From: Clostridium porci
Lineage (GTDB): Bacteria; Bacillota; Clostridia; Lachnospirales; Lachnospiraceae
Assembly (NCBI RefSeq): GCF_009696375.1
Contig: NZ_VUMD01000005.1
Coordinates: 124,001-188,000 of the forward strand
Reading direction: 5' to 3'
Length of the DNA: 64,000 nucleotides
The position numbers were made by a program, and so were the translations under genes. Numbering within the stretch: the stretch's first letter is position 1; each line of letters begins with the position of its first letter. The notes under the pieces were generated by a model. The model was given only the letters and a program-made list of their open reading frames with translations, did no database searches and was not told the DNA's origin. Positions 17,823 through 27,165 of this stretch are shown here, in pieces.

Positions 17823-18794
17823 ATGGTCAATAAAAAAATGAAAGCAATGGTAGCTGCAGTTATCCTGTCTGTCGTCGAAGGACTGGGGAATATGGAAGCT
17901 GGGGCTGCGTGGGCTGCAGAGCAGAGCGCCGGTTTTCAGCCTGGGGCTAGTGGGGTGGAAAGCAACAAACCTCAGAGGGATCAGCGGGACTTCCCTAGCT
18001 GTACTCAAAGTTTTGGCACACAGGCTTCATGTAATCCGGGCTGGCATCAAAGCAGCAGTGGCTGGTACTGGCAGGAAAGGGACGGCTCTCTTCATCATGG
18101 CTGGCTTACAGATGGCGGAAGAACCTATTACATGGATGATAACGGTTTAATGGTTACTGGGTGGAGAGAGATTGATGGAGATTGGTACTATTTTCATCAG
18201 GACGGGGCTATGAACCTGGGAGAGCTGAATCTGGATACAGGATGTTACCAATTCACGTCTGATGGCGCCCTGGCGTCTGCCTTCTGGGTGCCGAATACCG
18301 GAGGAGGCGCTTATGACGCAGGTTGCTATGACGAGACAGCTCAGGGCCTTCTGGATCGTTTGAACGAGGAAAAGAAGGAACAGTATTTCGACGCACATCC
18401 GGATGATGAGGATGAATATGATGGTGATATGCACCGCCCCTATGACCGCTATGCAGGCTTTACTATGAATATGGATCTGAACAAGCTGGCGGCTTGCCGT
18501 CTGGACGGAGCAATCCAGCAAGGATACACAGCCAATCTGATACCGGGAGAGGGAGATTTAAAGGAGTATCTTTCCGGAATCAACTCAATTTACCGCAATA
18601 GGACGTTGCTGGAGCTCTACGTCAGAGCCTGTGAGGATGAATCGGAAGCATTTGACAAGATAATGGATAAAGCTGGACGCAGGTCCGCTTCCAAAAGCAA
18701 CCGTGCCTATTCATTGGAATATTACCGGCAGCTGGGAATGGCGCACAGGGAGCTGGAGGGAAAGCATTATTTTATGGTAATTCTCATGCGTTAA
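17823..18794 (+). CDS. Secreted cell-wall-binding-repeat protein with a CAP-like C-terminus
   Basis: The 323-residue protein has a signal peptide (about 1-32, ending AAWAAE). Three choline-binding-type repeats follow (about 75-150), with the WYW-aromatic and glycine pattern GWYWQERDGSLHHGWL, RTYYMDDNGLMVTGW and DWYYFHQDGAMNLGE. An acidic linker (DAHPDDEDEYDGD) leads to a C-terminal domain of about 100 residues whose helices and closing strand (YYRQLGMAHRELEGKHYFMVILMR) resemble a divergent CAP/SCP domain; the usual His and Glu residues are not obvious. It lies 70 bases ahead of the MMPL gene in the same direction. Its role is unknown; attachment to teichoic or related wall polymers is inferred from the repeats. 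Confidence 0.72.
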   Translation: MVNKKMKAMVAAVILSVVEGLGNMEAGAAWAAEQSAGFQPGASGVESNKPQRDQRDFPSCTQSFGTQASCNPGWHQSSSGWYWQERDGSLHHGWLTDGGRTYYMDDNGLMVTGWREIDGDWYYFHQDGAMNLGELNLDTGCYQFTSDGALASAFWVPNTGGGAYDAGCYDETAQGLLDRLNEEKKEQYFDAHPDDEDEYDGDMHRPYDRYAGFTMNMDLNKLAACRLDGAIQQGYTANLIPGEGDLKEYLSGINSIYRNRTLLELYVRACEDESEAFDKIMDKAGRRSASKSNRAYSLEYYRQLGMAHRELEGKHYFMVILMR

Positions 18795-18864
18795 AGCATC
18801 TGTACAGCGTATGGGGAAAAACAGCGAATTTTAAAGAAAAGCAGCCGCATAAGGAGCATGAGAT

Positions 18865-21141
18865 ATGGGACAGAAACTCTTAAGCAAGTTAAAAGGGAGA
18901 AAAGACAGGGTAAATGAGCAGGAAGGAGTAAGGAAGGAAAAAATCTCCTGCCGCCTGGCAAGATTTATTATACATAAGAAGGGCTGGATAGAAGGTGTAT
19001 TTGCGGCCGGATGCCTTTTTTCACTGTTCGCAATGCTGTTTGTCAATGTCAACTATGACCTGACGGAGTATCTGCCGGAGACGGCTCAATCCTGTATTGG
19101 TCTGGATTTAATGGAAAAGGAGTTTGGATATCCGGGTACGGCCAGAGTGATGTTAAAGGATGTAACTCTTTATGAGGCCAAGCAATATAAGGATAAGCTG
19201 GAGGCCGTAGACGGAGTGGATCAGGTTCTTTGGTGTGACAATATAGTAAATATCTACTCTGGCGAGGATTTTATCAATGAAAAGGATATTGAGGACTATT
19301 ATAAGGATGGATGCGCAGTGATGGATGTCACCTTTGAGGAAGGGGATACATCGCAGAAAACATCTCAGGCTATTGACGAGATGAAAGCAATAACAGGAGA
19401 CAAGGGCAGCTATGTGGGTATGGCTGTACAGAACAAGTCTCTGACAGAAAATGTGGAAAGTGAGATGCACCTGATTCTCACGGTTGCGGTTATTATGATA
19501 TTTGTGGTGCTGTGCATTACCACAAACGCCTGGTCAGAGCCTGTCCTATTTCTTTTGGTTATGGGTGTGGCGATCCTTTTAAATAGGGGAACCAATATTT
19601 TTATCGGTACAGTGTCCTTTCTGACCAACAATGTGGCTATGGTTCTCCAGCTGGCTACCTCTATGGACTATTCCATTTTTTTGCTGGATGCATATTCCAG
19701 GGAAAAGCAGAAGGGGCTGCCTGACGAGGAAGCAATGGTTGGAGCGATCGACGCGGCTATAAACTCCATTTTTGCTAGCAGCCTGACTACGGTGGTGGGC
19801 TTTATGGCTCTTGTATTTATGAACTTTACCATCGGCTTTGATATGGGATTGGTGCTGGCCAAGGGAATTGTTTTCAGTCTGATTACCGTCGTGTTCTTTA
19901 TGCCTGCCATGATTTTGAAATTTGAGAAATGGAACACCAAAACCCGGCACCGTCCTTTCCTGCCCAGCTTTCGCAAATTCAGTCAATGGGTTTACAGGAT
20001 GCGCTATGCGTCACTGATTATCCTAGCGCTTCTGGCTCCCCCTGCCTATGTAGCTCAGGGAATGAACGATTTCCTTTTTGGAAACAGCGCAGTAGGAGCA
20101 AGCGAGGGCACCCAGGTCTATGAAGATGATGAGGCGATTGCGGAGAAATTCGGCCGCAGCAACATGCTGCTGGCGTTGTATCCTAATACTTCCCCAGTTG
20201 CAGAAAAAGCAATGTCAGAAGAGATTGATGGGCTGCCCTATGTCAAAAGCGTTACATCCCTTTCAGATACCCTTCCCCAGGGGATACCGGAAGACTTTCT
20301 TCCTTATTCCGTTACCAGCCAGCTTCACACAGAGGAATATTGCAGGATGCTGATTTACATACGAACTAAGACAGAGAGCGATCAGGCTTTCCGCTGCGCA
20401 GATGAGTTGGAAGGGATTGTAAGAAAATACTACCCGGATCAGTCCTTTCTGGTAGGGGAGACACCTTCTACCCAGGACATTAAGACGACCATTACGGCGG
20501 ATAACGCCCGCGTGAATATGCTGTCTTTGGCAGGCGTATTTCTGGTAGTTATGTTCAGTTTCCGCTCCCTTATCATACCTGTGATTGTTATGATACCCAT
20601 TGAGGTGGCAATTTTCCTTAATATGGCCATTCCTTATCTGATGGGGGAGACCATGGTGTTTATGGGATACATTATTGTCAGCAGCATTCAACTGGGAGCG
20701 ACGGTGGATTATTCCATTTTGCTGACGAACAATTATGTGTCAAGCCGCAGGAGCCTTTCCAGAAAGGAGGCCTGCGTTCGGGCATTGATGCTGTCCTGCC
20801 CGTCCATCTTTACATCGGGCGCCATCATCATTCTGGCAGGGTATATCATTCATTTTATATCTTCTACGGCAGCTATCGGAGATCTGGGCCATTTGATTGG
20901 GAGAGGTGCGCTGCTTAGCGTGCTTCTGGTGCTGACTGTGCTTCCGGCGCTTCTGGTTCTCTTTGACCGGATGATTACCAGCAATGAGTGGGAGCGCCTG
21001 CAAAGGCATGTCAAGCGCCGGAGAGAGCGCCGCCGTGTTCTGACGCGGACAGCCAGGGAAACGATAGCAAGGAAAATGTCCGGCACAAAAACTGCAAAGG
21101 AACATAAAGAATCAGCGGAGGTGAGCAGTGATGAAATATAG
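18865..21141 (+). CDS. MMPL-family RND transporter
   Basis: A 758-residue inner-membrane transporter with two matching halves. Each half has one helix, a large extracellular domain and five further helices (first helix about 43-62; second half starts about residue 375). Signature segments are TSMDYSIFLLDAYSREKQ in the first half and GATVDYSILLTNNYVSSRR in the second, carrying the Asp-Tyr pair that relays protons in MmpL proteins. The C-terminus is a basic cytoplasmic tail. In actinobacteria relatives export lipids or polyketides; in Firmicutes the substrates are mostly unknown. It overlaps the following gene by 11-14 bases, so the two are translationally coupled. Confidence 0.92.
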   Translation: MGQKLLSKLKGRKDRVNEQEGVRKEKISCRLARFIIHKKGWIEGVFAAGCLFSLFAMLFVNVNYDLTEYLPETAQSCIGLDLMEKEFGYPGTARVMLKDVTLYEAKQYKDKLEAVDGVDQVLWCDNIVNIYSGEDFINEKDIEDYYKDGCAVMDVTFEEGDTSQKTSQAIDEMKAITGDKGSYVGMAVQNKSLTENVESEMHLILTVAVIMIFVVLCITTNAWSEPVLFLLVMGVAILLNRGTNIFIGTVSFLTNNVAMVLQLATSMDYSIFLLDAYSREKQKGLPDEEAMVGAIDAAINSIFASSLTTVVGFMALVFMNFTIGFDMGLVLAKGIVFSLITVVFFMPAMILKFEKWNTKTRHRPFLPSFRKFSQWVYRMRYASLIILALLAPPAYVAQGMNDFLFGNSAVGASEGTQVYEDDEAIAEKFGRSNMLLALYPNTSPVAEKAMSEEIDGLPYVKSVTSLSDTLPQGIPEDFLPYSVTSQLHTEEYCRMLIYIRTKTESDQAFRCADELEGIVRKYYPDQSFLVGETPSTQDIKTTITADNARVNMLSLAGVFLVVMFSFRSLIIPVIVMIPIEVAIFLNMAIPYLMGETMVFMGYIIVSSIQLGATVDYSILLTNNYVSSRRSLSRKEACVRALMLSCPSIFTSGAIIILAGYIIHFISSTAAIGDLGHLIGRGALLSVLLVLTVLPALLVLFDRMITSNEWERLQRHVKRRRERRRVLTRTARETIARKMSGTKTAKEHKESAEVSSDEI

Positions 21142-23500
21142 ATTGAGGTATAAATGGAAACGTATCATAGCAGGCAGCCTGTCAGTTCTGATGCTCTGTT
21201 CAGGAATAGGAGGAGATCTGTCTGTATACGGCGCTGAGGCGGCTGTGGATGTGGATGAAACTATGTATGTGAACCTGGACTTCTATGGAGCCGCTACAAA
21301 GGTAAATGTGGTAAAAAGCTGCAATTTCAACGGAAGGACAGAATTTATCGATTACGGAAACTACCTGGATGTAAAAAATATGACCAATGACGCAGTGCCT
21401 GTTCTGGAGGAGGGATTGGTAAAATGGACGATGCCAGAGGATCAGAGGGGACGCTTTTACTACCAGTGCACCATGGATATGGATCAGGTGGAGCTTCCCT
21501 GGAAGTTTGACGTTTCCTACAAGTTAAATGGGGTTCCCACAGATGCGGATAAGCTGGCAGGAGCCTCCGGTCTGGTGGAAATCAATATTAAGGCAAAGCC
21601 CAATGACAAGGCAAAGCCCTACTACCAAAATAATATGCTCCTGATGGCAGCCATTCCTGTGGATATGTCAAAATGCTATAGTGTGGAAGCAGATGGGTCC
21701 CAGACCCAGAATCTGGGAGCAATGACAACAGTGATATTTTCCGCCCTTCCTGGAGAGGAGGGGGACTTTACCGTTCGCATTGGAACTGACAGCTTTGAGA
21801 CCACCGGTGTTATCCTGTCTATGGTTCCTGGCACCATAGAGGATCTAGAGCATATTAAGGATCTAAAGGAATCGAAGGATACCTGGAAGGAAGCAGGGGA
21901 TCAGCTCTATGACAGTATGGAGCAGATGGCATTATCAGTGGAAGGAATGAGAGAGGGCGTAAACCAGGTGCAGGCAGGGATGGATTCTGCGGAACGTGCC
22001 CGTCAGAAATGGAGCGCAGGAAAGGACAGCATTCTGGCAGGTAATGACCAGGCGCTGGCGGCTCTGACTGCTATGTCCAATCAGATGGGCGCTATGGTGC
22101 CATACCTCCAGACAGCCAAGGATGCCGCCGATGTCGTTCATGAAAGTATGAACAACATCGTAAATACGCTGGGAGACATGCAGGAGCCTCTCCAGAAGCT
22201 GTATAACAGGCTCATGAATATTAAGAGCAGTTCAGAGGATATAAGCAAAACTCTGCCTGAGCTTCAGTCTGCTATGGAACAGCTGATACTGCTGGATTTT
22301 AAGCTGCGGCAGAATGAAGATCAATTTATGATGAACCTAAAATCAGCAAGAAATTCCAGCCTCCGCGCAAACAGCCTCTATTATGCTGATGAGATGGAGG
22401 ATGAGGATGCAAATGAGGATGAGGAGGTATATTGGAGCGATGATTATCTGGGAATCGAGGGTAAGGCCCAGGATACTTCAAAGGGGGCTGAAGAAACCTC
22501 GGAACGGGAGACCGGCGGCGTCTCTGACGAAGCTGTAAAGAAGCAGGAGGAACCGGCAGCAGACAGCGTTAACAGCAGGGAGGAAGAAAAAGACGCACAG
22601 GAGCCGGCAAAGAGCGAGAATGAGACGGCGAATGAGAGCTCGATCAGCAGCTCGGATAGCGCTGAAAGCAATGTAGTGCCAGATACCTCCAACGAGAATG
22701 CCAGCATCCCCTCTTCGTCCCAGACGCTGGGAAAGGCCTCTCTTTCAAAAGAAAAGAGAGAGACTGTGCTGCTGGGAGCAGGCAGCGCGGCGGATATTAT
22801 CAGCGGACTTACCGGTAAAGGGAAGTCTTTAGCGGTCATTGCAGGTCAAAGCAAAAAGCTGGCAGAGGCTATGTCCAGCCTTATGGCTGATACCTCCGAC
22901 GCTGCCAAGTACAGCAGCCAGCTGGTAGATAACCTGGATATGCTCATTGAGGATGTTACCGCCTTAAATGACTCTTTAGACGTATATTATCCGGATTTTC
23001 AGGCCTGCTTGGACGATACAAAGGAGCTGGTCACTTGCACCACGGACGCTTTAAATAGCAGCGTCAGCACTCTGACGATTGTGCAGAATACGTTAAAGGA
23101 TACCAGCAATGATTTTGATGCGGCAGCTAGAGACAGCCTGAGGGGAAGTATGGAGCTGCTGGATAAAAGTCTGAATGTTCTGGACAGCACGGCCTCCATG
23201 CGCCATGCAGGCCGTACCATGAAGGATACCATGGACAATGAGCTGGATAAATTCGACACAGAGAACCGCTTTCTTTTTATGGAACCGTCTGCGGAAAAGA
23301 TTTCCTTTACATCCGAGAAGAATAGGGCGCCCAAGACACTCCAGATTGTGCTGAGAACCGATGAGATCAGCCTGGATGACGATACGGCCAAGACAGCGGA
23401 CGCAGAGGCTGCCAAAGCCCAGGTAAGTCCTCTCAGGCGTATGTGGAATGTGCTTGTAAAACTGTGGAGGGCAATGGTAAGCATTTTTAAAAACAGGTAG
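21131..23500 (+). CDS. Large secreted coiled-coil protein coupled to the MMPL transporter
   Basis: The 789-residue protein has a signal peptide (about 1-35, ending VYGAEA), an N-terminal beta-rich domain (about 40-250), helical hairpins (about 255-400), a low-complexity acidic Ser/Glu linker (about 410-545), a second helical region (about 555-730) and a short amphipathic basic C-terminus (WNVLVKLWRAMVSIFKNR). The helical parts recall the external domain of YhgE/Pip proteins, but there are no YhgE-type C-terminal membrane helices. GTG at 21128 and ATG at 21131 are both possible starts; GGAGG spacing favours the ATG. The overlap with MMPL suggests an external subunit of that transporter. I do not recognise a named family. 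Confidence 0.7.
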   Translation: MKYRLRYKWKRIIAGSLSVLMLCSGIGGDLSVYGAEAAVDVDETMYVNLDFYGAATKVNVVKSCNFNGRTEFIDYGNYLDVKNMTNDAVPVLEEGLVKWTMPEDQRGRFYYQCTMDMDQVELPWKFDVSYKLNGVPTDADKLAGASGLVEINIKAKPNDKAKPYYQNNMLLMAAIPVDMSKCYSVEADGSQTQNLGAMTTVIFSALPGEEGDFTVRIGTDSFETTGVILSMVPGTIEDLEHIKDLKESKDTWKEAGDQLYDSMEQMALSVEGMREGVNQVQAGMDSAERARQKWSAGKDSILAGNDQALAALTAMSNQMGAMVPYLQTAKDAADVVHESMNNIVNTLGDMQEPLQKLYNRLMNIKSSSEDISKTLPELQSAMEQLILLDFKLRQNEDQFMMNLKSARNSSLRANSLYYADEMEDEDANEDEEVYWSDDYLGIEGKAQDTSKGAEETSERETGGVSDEAVKKQEEPAADSVNSREEEKDAQEPAKSENETANESSISSSDSAESNVVPDTSNENASIPSSSQTLGKASLSKEKRETVLLGAGSAADIISGLTGKGKSLAVIAGQSKKLAEAMSSLMADTSDAAKYSSQLVDNLDMLIEDVTALNDSLDVYYPDFQACLDDTKELVTCTTDALNSSVSTLTIVQNTLKDTSNDFDAAARDSLRGSMELLDKSLNVLDSTASMRHAGRTMKDTMDNELDKFDTENRFLFMEPSAEKISFTSEKNRAPKTLQIVLRTDEISLDDDTAKTADAEAAKAQVSPLRRMWNVLVKLWRAMVSIFKNR

Positions 23501-23552
23501 CGGCCGTCTTGAATTTTTAGTATAATGGAAGCCATAGGAAGGAAGGGATTCC

Positions 23553-24119
23553 ATGGCAGAGATAAGCAGGCAGGAGAAAACAAAATATAGGCTGGCTGAT
23601 TCTATGAAGGAGTGTATGAAGACAGAGCCGGTGGAAAAGATTACGGTGAAACAGATTGTGGAGGGCTGCGGCGTTACAAGGCAGACCTTTTACAGGAACT
23701 TTCTGGACAAATATGATTTAATCAACTGGTATTTTGACAAGCTGGTGCTCCAATCCTTTGAACAGATTGGCATGGGACATACGGTTGGAGAGAGTCTTGC
23801 TCAGAAGTTTGAATTTCTGGTGAATGAAAAGGTGTTTTTCACAGGCGCCTTTCGCTGCGACGCCCAGAACTCCTTAAAGGAGCATGATTTTGAACTGATT
23901 CTTCAGTTTTACACAGATTTGATTGCCAGAAAGACCAGCCAGCCCTTAAGCTCTGAGATCCGGTTCCTCCTTGAGATGTACTGTCAGGGTTCTGTTTACA
24001 TGACAGTAAAATGGGTGCTGGGAGGTATGAGAGATTCCCCGTCAGCTATGTCAGCCAAGCTAGTGGAGGCGATGCCGCCGAAGCTGGCAGAGGTCTTTGA
24101 AGGTCTGAGGCTGCTGTGA
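23553..24119 (+). CDS. TetR/AcrR-family regulator
   Basis: A 188-residue regulator with a clear N-terminal helix-turn-helix (TVKQIVEGCGVTRQTFYRNFLDKYDLINWYF, about 29-59), the arrangement seen in the DhaS-like TetR branch with an aromatic DKYDLINWYF segment. The C-terminal ligand domain ends with a long helix. It follows the coiled-coil protein after 52 bases and is probably in the same transcript, so it could repress the transporter operon from its distal end. A terminator follows directly. With the TetR at 16886 the transporter cluster is flanked by two regulators of the same superfamily but of low mutual similarity. Confidence 0.85.
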   Translation: MAEISRQEKTKYRLADSMKECMKTEPVEKITVKQIVEGCGVTRQTFYRNFLDKYDLINWYFDKLVLQSFEQIGMGHTVGESLAQKFEFLVNEKVFFTGAFRCDAQNSLKEHDFELILQFYTDLIARKTSQPLSSEIRFLLEMYCQGSVYMTVKWVLGGMRDSPSAMSAKLVEAMPPKLAEVFEGLRLL

Positions 24120-24171
24120 TTGTTTTGTATATAGTAAACAATTGGAATGGTGAATATTCACAAAAAATATA

Positions 24172-24208
24172 AAAAGTGACAGACTCAGATGTTTGTCACT
24201 TTTATTTT
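24172..24208 (+). terminator. Intrinsic terminator after the MMPL cluster
   Basis: Ten perfect pairs (AAAAGTGACA at 24172-24181 with TGTCACTTTT at 24194-24203) followed by ATTTTA. It closes the surface/MMPL transcription unit ahead of the alcohol dehydrogenase. Confidence 0.85.
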
Positions 24209-24294
24209 ACCCTTATGGTTGTTATGATATTAACAAAGAAAAAACCTAAAGTACCGGCCGTCCGGGAAGATAAATAAGAAAAGGAGAGAATCGT

Positions 24295-25443
24295 ATGGCA
24301 AACAGAATCGTATTAAATGAGACATCCTATCATGGCGCTGGGGCCATTGCCGAGATTGCGAATGAGGCAAGGGCCAGAGGCTTTAAGAAAGCCTTTGTGT
24401 GCTCCGACCCTGATTTGATCAAGTTTAACGTGACCAGTAAAGTCACAAGTGTGCTGGATGAGGCAGGGCTGGCTTATGAAATTTATTCCGACATTAAGCC
24501 GAACCCGACCATTGAGAATGTGCAGACAGGAGTAGCCGCATTTAAGGCGGCAGGCGCAGACTATATCATTGCCATCGGCGGCGGCTCTTCTATGGATACA
24601 GCCAAAGCCATCGGCATTATTATTACCAATCCCGAATTTGAAGATGTAAGAAGCCTGGAGGGAGTGGCTCCTACCAAGCATCCGTCAGTGCCTATTATCG
24701 CAGTTCCCACCACAGCAGGTACTGCTGCCGAAGTTACAATTAATTATGTAATTACGGATGTAGAGAAAAAACGTAAGTTTGTCTGTGTAGATACCCATGA
24801 TATTCCGGTAGTGGCAGTGGTAGATCCGGAGATGATGGACACCATGCCCAAAGGGCTGACAGCAGCTACCGGTATGGACGCCCTTACCCACGCAATCGAA
24901 GGCTACACCACCAAGGGGGCATGGGAAATGACCGATATGTTCAACCTAAAGGCCATTGAGGTGATTGCACGCAGCCTGCGGGGGGCAGTGGAGAACGAGC
25001 CGGAGGGAAGGGAAGGCATGGCCCTGGGTCAGTATCTGACCGGTATGGGCTTTTCTAATTGTGGTCTGGGCATAGTTCACTCTATGGCTCACGGACTGGG
25101 CGCTCTTTATGATACACCTCACGGTGTGGCCAACGCAATTATTCTTCCTACTGTGATGGAATACAATGCGCCCTGCACAGGAACCAAGTTTAGGGACATT
25201 GCAGTTGCAATGGGCGTAAAAGGCGTGGAGACCATGAGCCAGGAGGAGTACCGCAGGGCAGCCGTTGAGGCAGTAAGGCAGCTGTCTGCGGATGTAGGCA
25301 TCCCTGCCAATTTAAAAGAAATAGTAAAGCCCGAGGACGTGGATTTCCTGTCCCAGTCTGCAATGGATGACGCCTGCCGCCCGGGCAATCCAAAGGAGCC
25401 GTCTCTGGAGGACATCAAGAAGCTGTATCTGTCATTGATGTAA
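24295..25443 (+). CDS. fucO: Lactaldehyde reductase (iron-containing alcohol dehydrogenase)
   Basis: A 382-residue iron-dependent dehydrogenase closely resembling E. coli FucO along its whole length, from the N-terminus (MANRIVLNETSYHG) to the C-terminus. It has the NAD loop GGGSSMDTAKAIG, the TTAGTAAEVTINYVITD segment shared with FucO, and metal ligands in TGMDALTHAIEG (Asp, His) and HSMAHGLGALYDTPHG (two His). FucO reduces L-lactaldehyde to 1,2-propanediol during anaerobic fucose or rhamnose breakdown. No fucose or rhamnose genes are nearby, so the gene stands alone between two terminators; general aldehyde reduction is an alternative role. Confidence 0.88.
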   Translation: MANRIVLNETSYHGAGAIAEIANEARARGFKKAFVCSDPDLIKFNVTSKVTSVLDEAGLAYEIYSDIKPNPTIENVQTGVAAFKAAGADYIIAIGGGSSMDTAKAIGIIITNPEFEDVRSLEGVAPTKHPSVPIIAVPTTAGTAAEVTINYVITDVEKKRKFVCVDTHDIPVVAVVDPEMMDTMPKGLTAATGMDALTHAIEGYTTKGAWEMTDMFNLKAIEVIARSLRGAVENEPEGREGMALGQYLTGMGFSNCGLGIVHSMAHGLGALYDTPHGVANAIILPTVMEYNAPCTGTKFRDIAVAMGVKGVETMSQEEYRRAAVEAVRQLSADVGIPANLKEIVKPEDVDFLSQSAMDDACRPGNPKEPSLEDIKKLYLSLM

Positions 25444-25501
25444 GACTTAAAGATACGTCTGATTCATATTCATCAAAGTGGGAACTCTTAGTGAGGAAAA
25501 C

Positions 25502-25554
25502 AAAAACAGCAGGGTCGTTTGAATTTCAATACAGACGATCTTGCTGTTTTGTTT
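25502..25554 (+). terminator. Intrinsic terminator after fucO
   Basis: A long imperfect stem around AAAACAGCA and TGCTGTTTT (25502-25550) followed by GTTT. It lies 60 bases beyond the fucO stop and faces the convergent PTS operon. Confidence 0.7.
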
Positions 25555-25648
25555 AGAATTGATTTAGAAATTTGGTATTTACTTCTTCAGCAGGCCGTTT
25601 ATAAAAATTGCAATAGTATATTAGCACTTTCTAAAGGGCAAAGAACAA

Positions 25649-27148
25649 TTAGTCATCTATATTTAATAAATCATTAATAATATTTTTATATAAGATTGCT
25701 TTTGCTCCGTATATAGCCTGAATTCCGCCTTTTACCTCTAATACGTCTATGGCGCCAAGCTGTTTTAAGGTTTGCTTGTCTACCTTGGAACTGTCTTTTA
25801 CTGCTACTCTTAAGCGGGTAATACAAGCATCCACATCTTCAATGTTATCTGCTGTTCCTAATGCCTCTATAATTGTAACCGCATCCTTCTTTAATGATTC
25901 TTTTGTAGTAACTGTTTCTGCCGCTCCCTCTGCTTCCTCTCCACGTCCAGGCGTCATAATATTGAATTTTTGTATAAAGAACCGGAAGCTAACGTAGTAT
26001 AGGAAAAACCAAATGATACCTATTACAGGAACGAATAGCCAATGTGTTTTATCATTTCCTGGTAAAATACCAAACAGCAGGAAATCAATTACACCGCCTG
26101 AAAAGGTATTTCCTATGGAGATATTTAAAATATCTGCCAAAAAGAAGGAAACGCCGTCTAAAAACGAATGGAAAACATACAGCAAGGGAGCTGCAAATAA
26201 AAACATAAATTCCAAAGGCTCTGTAATTCCAGTAATAAAAGAAGTGAGAGCCGCGCTTAAGAAGAGGCCTCCCAGAGCTTTTCTTTTACGTTTATCCACA
26301 CTATGGTACATAGCAAGGGCCGCTCCAGGAAGTCCAAACATCATAGTTGCAAATCTGCCTGCAAAGAAACGGGTTCCTTCTGTAAACAGACCCTGGTGGG
26401 AAGGATCGGCCAGCTGCGCGAAGAATATCTTCTGGGCTCCTGAAACCATCTGCCCTGCCACTGATTCAACTCCTCCTAATTCAGTGTACCAGAACATGGG
26501 ATAGATCATATGGTGGAGTCCCACTGCCCCGCACAGGCGCATTAAAAATCCGTAAAAGAAGGTGCCTATGGGGCCTGACTTTGAAATGAATTCACCGCTG
26601 GAAATCAGTAATGCCTGAAATGCCGGCCATATAAGGAAAAAGACGCCGCCTATAAAGATAGAAGCAAATGCGGTAACAATAGGAACAAACCTAGATCCTC
26701 CAAAGAAGCCCAGGGCAGAGGGAAGCTGGATATTCCGATAGCGATTATGCAAATAGACGGTGATGCATCCAACTACGATTGCGCCCACGGCGCCGGTATC
26801 GATCGCATTGCCGTCAGGCTTAAAAATACTCAGCATTGCCGCTGTTGTAGCATTCATGACTAAATAGCCTACTACGCCTGCTAAAGCCGCAGTTCCCTTG
26901 TCCTTTTTTGCCAGACCGACGCAAAGGCCGATGCATAACAGTAAAAACAAATTCGAAAAAATAATGTTGCCGGCTGCACTCATAATCTGAAATATTGCCT
27001 GCAGCCATGCTACATTTAAAATAGGATAAGCAGCGATAGTAGTTGGATTGGACAGGGAGCCTCCGATTCCAAGTAGCAGGCCTGCCGCAGGCAGGATTGC
27101 GATGGGAAGCATAAATGCTTTCCCAAGTTTTTGTAATTGTTTAAACAT
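25649..27148 (-). CDS. PTS sugar transporter, glucose-family EIICB
   Basis: A 499-residue phosphotransferase permease for a glucose-family sugar (glucose, N-acetylglucosamine or maltose type). The EIIC part (about 1-395) begins LGKAFMLPIAILPAAGLLLGIGG and contains the GITEPLEFMFLFAAPLLYVFH substrate loop. After a charged linker, the EIIB domain (about 420-499) holds the phosphorylated Cys in DACITRLRV. There is no EIIA domain, so phosphate must come from a separate EIIA. It is preceded by AAGGAG and lies 17 bases downstream of the antiterminator gene. Expression should be induced through the RAT element at 28067. The exact sugar cannot be told by reading. Confidence 0.9.
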   Translation of the reverse strand: MFKQLQKLGKAFMLPIAILPAAGLLLGIGGSLSNPTTIAAYPILNVAWLQAIFQIMSAAGNIIFSNLFLLLCIGLCVGLAKKDKGTAALAGVVGYLVMNATTAAMLSIFKPDGNAIDTGAVGAIVVGCITVYLHNRYRNIQLPSALGFFGGSRFVPIVTAFASIFIGGVFFLIWPAFQALLISSGEFISKSGPIGTFFYGFLMRLCGAVGLHHMIYPMFWYTELGGVESVAGQMVSGAQKIFFAQLADPSHQGLFTEGTRFFAGRFATMMFGLPGAALAMYHSVDKRKRKALGGLFLSAALTSFITGITEPLEFMFLFAAPLLYVFHSFLDGVSFFLADILNISIGNTFSGGVIDFLLFGILPGNDKTHWLFVPVIGIIWFFLYYVSFRFFIQKFNIMTPGRGEEAEGAAETVTTKESLKKDAVTIIEALGTADNIEDVDACITRLRVAVKDSSKVDKQTLKQLGAIDVLEVKGGIQAIYGAKAILYKNIINDLLNIDD

Positions 27149-27165
27149 ATTTTTTCTTCTCCTTT

